Below are positions 62,555 to 64,000 of a stretch of 64,000 nt of DNA, one piece after another. Numbering within the stretch: the stretch's first letter is position 1; each line of letters starts with the position of its first letter. The notes below the pieces were generated by a model. It ran no database searches and was not told where the DNA came from. It saw only the letters and a program-made list of their open reading frames with translations. The position numbers and the translations under genes are program-made. This DNA is from Hydra vulgaris (taxonomy: Eukaryota; Cnidaria; Hydrozoa; Anthoathecata; Hydridae), in NCBI RefSeq assembly GCF_038396675.1, contig NC_088933.1:39252501-39316500 (forward strand), read 5' to 3'.

Positions 62555-63650
62555 CTCTGTAATCAAAGCTTTAATTACTGATATTCTCGAAGTTTGGTCA
62601 AAAGCATGTATTCCATTTGCTGAAAAACAAAATATAATTTAAAAACTTGTTGTGTTGATAATTGATTAGTGAACCATTTGAAGGAACAGATAAAATCAGG
62701 GTTCAGCACAAAATTATTAAGGAAAGTGCATTTAAAGAACTATTGAAAACACTGTTTTCACATCATAAGGGATTGGATCTCATAAAGATTGAAGAGGATA
62801 AATTTTTCTTAATTGATCAATGGCCTAATGGAAAGTATGTTTTAGTTAAAACGACTAGGAAAATGACAGCAATAGAATCTAGAAAGCAGTTGAGATTTCA
62901 GACAGAGGCTAAATACAAAATAAGCAAGAAATAAAATTAAAAAAATGCAAGAAATTAATAAAGAGTTGTGAGGCATTAGAAACCTCAAGTAGTTCCAGTG
63001 AAAATTCAGAAAATGAATGAATATCAATATACAACTGCTACTACTTCTTCAATGTCTGAAAAATTCAAAATGATTGAAGTTATATCTTTATGTCTATTAG
63101 CTGTACTTACTTGAACTAATTTAAGTAACCGACAGTGTGCGTTTATTATTACTAGTGATGCAAAAAGTCACACCACACATGACTTGACCAACATACTATT
63201 GTCAGTTAAAAGCATTCAAAAGAGTTCAAATAAAGCATTGGTTACATTATGCATCAAATCTAAAGGTCCTAATGTATAGTTATTTCTTTATTTTGATGCT
63301 TGGTCTAAACTTGATGTTTCAGTTATGAACTTTGTTATGATAAGTATCTAAACAGCTAACTAGATTCCATGAAAGTTGATGCACTAAGCTTTATAATGTT
63401 CACACTGCAACATTATGCCACGTGATGACTTTAGAGAACTGATTGAAGTTACTTCAATTTTTTTAAGACAAATTCCTGGTTTATTTTCAAGTATTTAAAG
63501 CAGGTCAATGTGCACAATGATTAGCAAAACACATCTCTATGTTGCAAATATGCTTTTTTAGAAGTCTTTATAAACTTACTAAGTGAGAAATTACTACTTG
63601 TATAGATTTTTGGCTGTTTGCTGCATTTTTCTATGTGAAGACCAATGCCT
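62555..63650 (+). pseudogene. decayed copy of a second uncharacterised repeat-borne protein family
   Basis: In order on the plus strand: SVIKALITDILEVWSKACIP near 62560; a clean 90-codon frame at 62662-62934 (SEPFEGTDKIRVQHKIIKES, then HHKGLDLIKIEEDKFFLIDQ, KYVLVKTTRKMTAIESRKQL); DAKSHTTHDLTNIL near 63160; LYFDAWSKLDVSVMNFVM near 63290; and MPRDDFRELIEVTSIFLRQI, then PGLF, near 63412. The last pieces resemble unnamed proteins I recall from insects and cnidarians with a PRDDYREL.EL..IFLG signature and a DGRKDKTL-like site. I cannot give a function. Stops and shifts throughout, so the copy is dead; it may extend past 63650. Confidence 0.42.
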
Positions 63651-64000
63651 TGGTAATAGAATATATACACAGTAAACATATTTATTTGAATTCAATGAAA
63701 TCAACGAAAAAATAATAAAAAATTGCAAAAGTTTTGCACAAACATTCACATAAATATATTAGTTTATTATTAAAATGCATAAAATAAAAGATATCTTGTT
63801 GCAATAAATTAGATCTGAACAACAAGTAAAGTTTCAAAAGTATCGAGAAAGCCATCAGCTTAAAGCTTAATTAAGGGAAATAAATTCTGATTTTTTTACA
63901 AGTTTTTTTTTTTTTGCAAAAATTTAAAAATAAATTTACTTGTAATTGCAAATATTTACTTTAATTTACTAGTCTGCTTTTTGCATTATTATTAGTTACT
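63651..64000. other. intergenic, nothing recognised
   Basis: AT-rich to the window end; no gene supported. Confidence 0.4.

Overview
The window looks like nuclear DNA of an early-branching animal, most likely a cnidarian and probably Hydra. It is extremely AT-rich and full of (AT)n microsatellites. It has a spliced metazoan decarboxylase gene, an intronless class A GPCR, and a dense graveyard of animal-type transposons (pogo/Tigger, Tc1/mariner, hAT, Ginger, LINE, tRNA-derived SINEs). There is no operon structure and no CRISPR array. The genus is inferred from composition and repeat flavour, not proven.

Layout. 1-3784 (+): the last six exons of a PLP-dependent acidic amino acid decarboxylase (CSAD/GADL1/GAD type), with a long (AT)n array in its fourth intron. 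3785-12336: repeats, including a TA-flanked 787-bp pogo-type deletion derivative that keeps a start codon and a DNA-binding domain, two degenerate pogo/Jerky-type transposases, a tRNA-derived SINE and a 42-bp tandem array. 12337-13500 (-): a complete single-exon class A GPCR. 13501-24600: gene-poor DNA with several minisatellites, a Tc1/mariner relic fused to a SINE tail, and a LINE relic. 25200-30500: three dead Tc1/mariner-type transposases. 30500-36064: microsatellites, a 48-bp tandem repeat and a small self-complementary element.

36065-43251 is the most striking structure: two Ginger-like DNA transposons stand head to tail and share one CCGG, giving CCGG-A-CCGG-B-CCGG. Copy A keeps a GPY/F integrase tail and a Ulp1-type (C48) protease with its catalytic residues. 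Copy B keeps only a decayed protease. Directly against the outer CCGG of copy B, 43252-43636 encodes a protein tail that looks bacterial (PD-(D/E)XK nuclease/transposase-like), a candidate old transfer from an endosymbiont. 48384-51268 is an end-to-end pogo/Jerky-type transposon with TIRs and TA duplication but broken reading frames. 52215-53760 and 62555-63650 are decayed copies of two repeat-borne protein families that I know only as uncharacterised. 54290-55310 (-) is a LINE reverse transcriptase relic. 57691-60201 is a hAT element with an exact 8-bp target duplication.

Only the decarboxylase and the GPCR look like ordinary host genes. They lie on opposite strands and show no sign of working together. 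Most of the remaining coding-like sequence is decayed mobile DNA.
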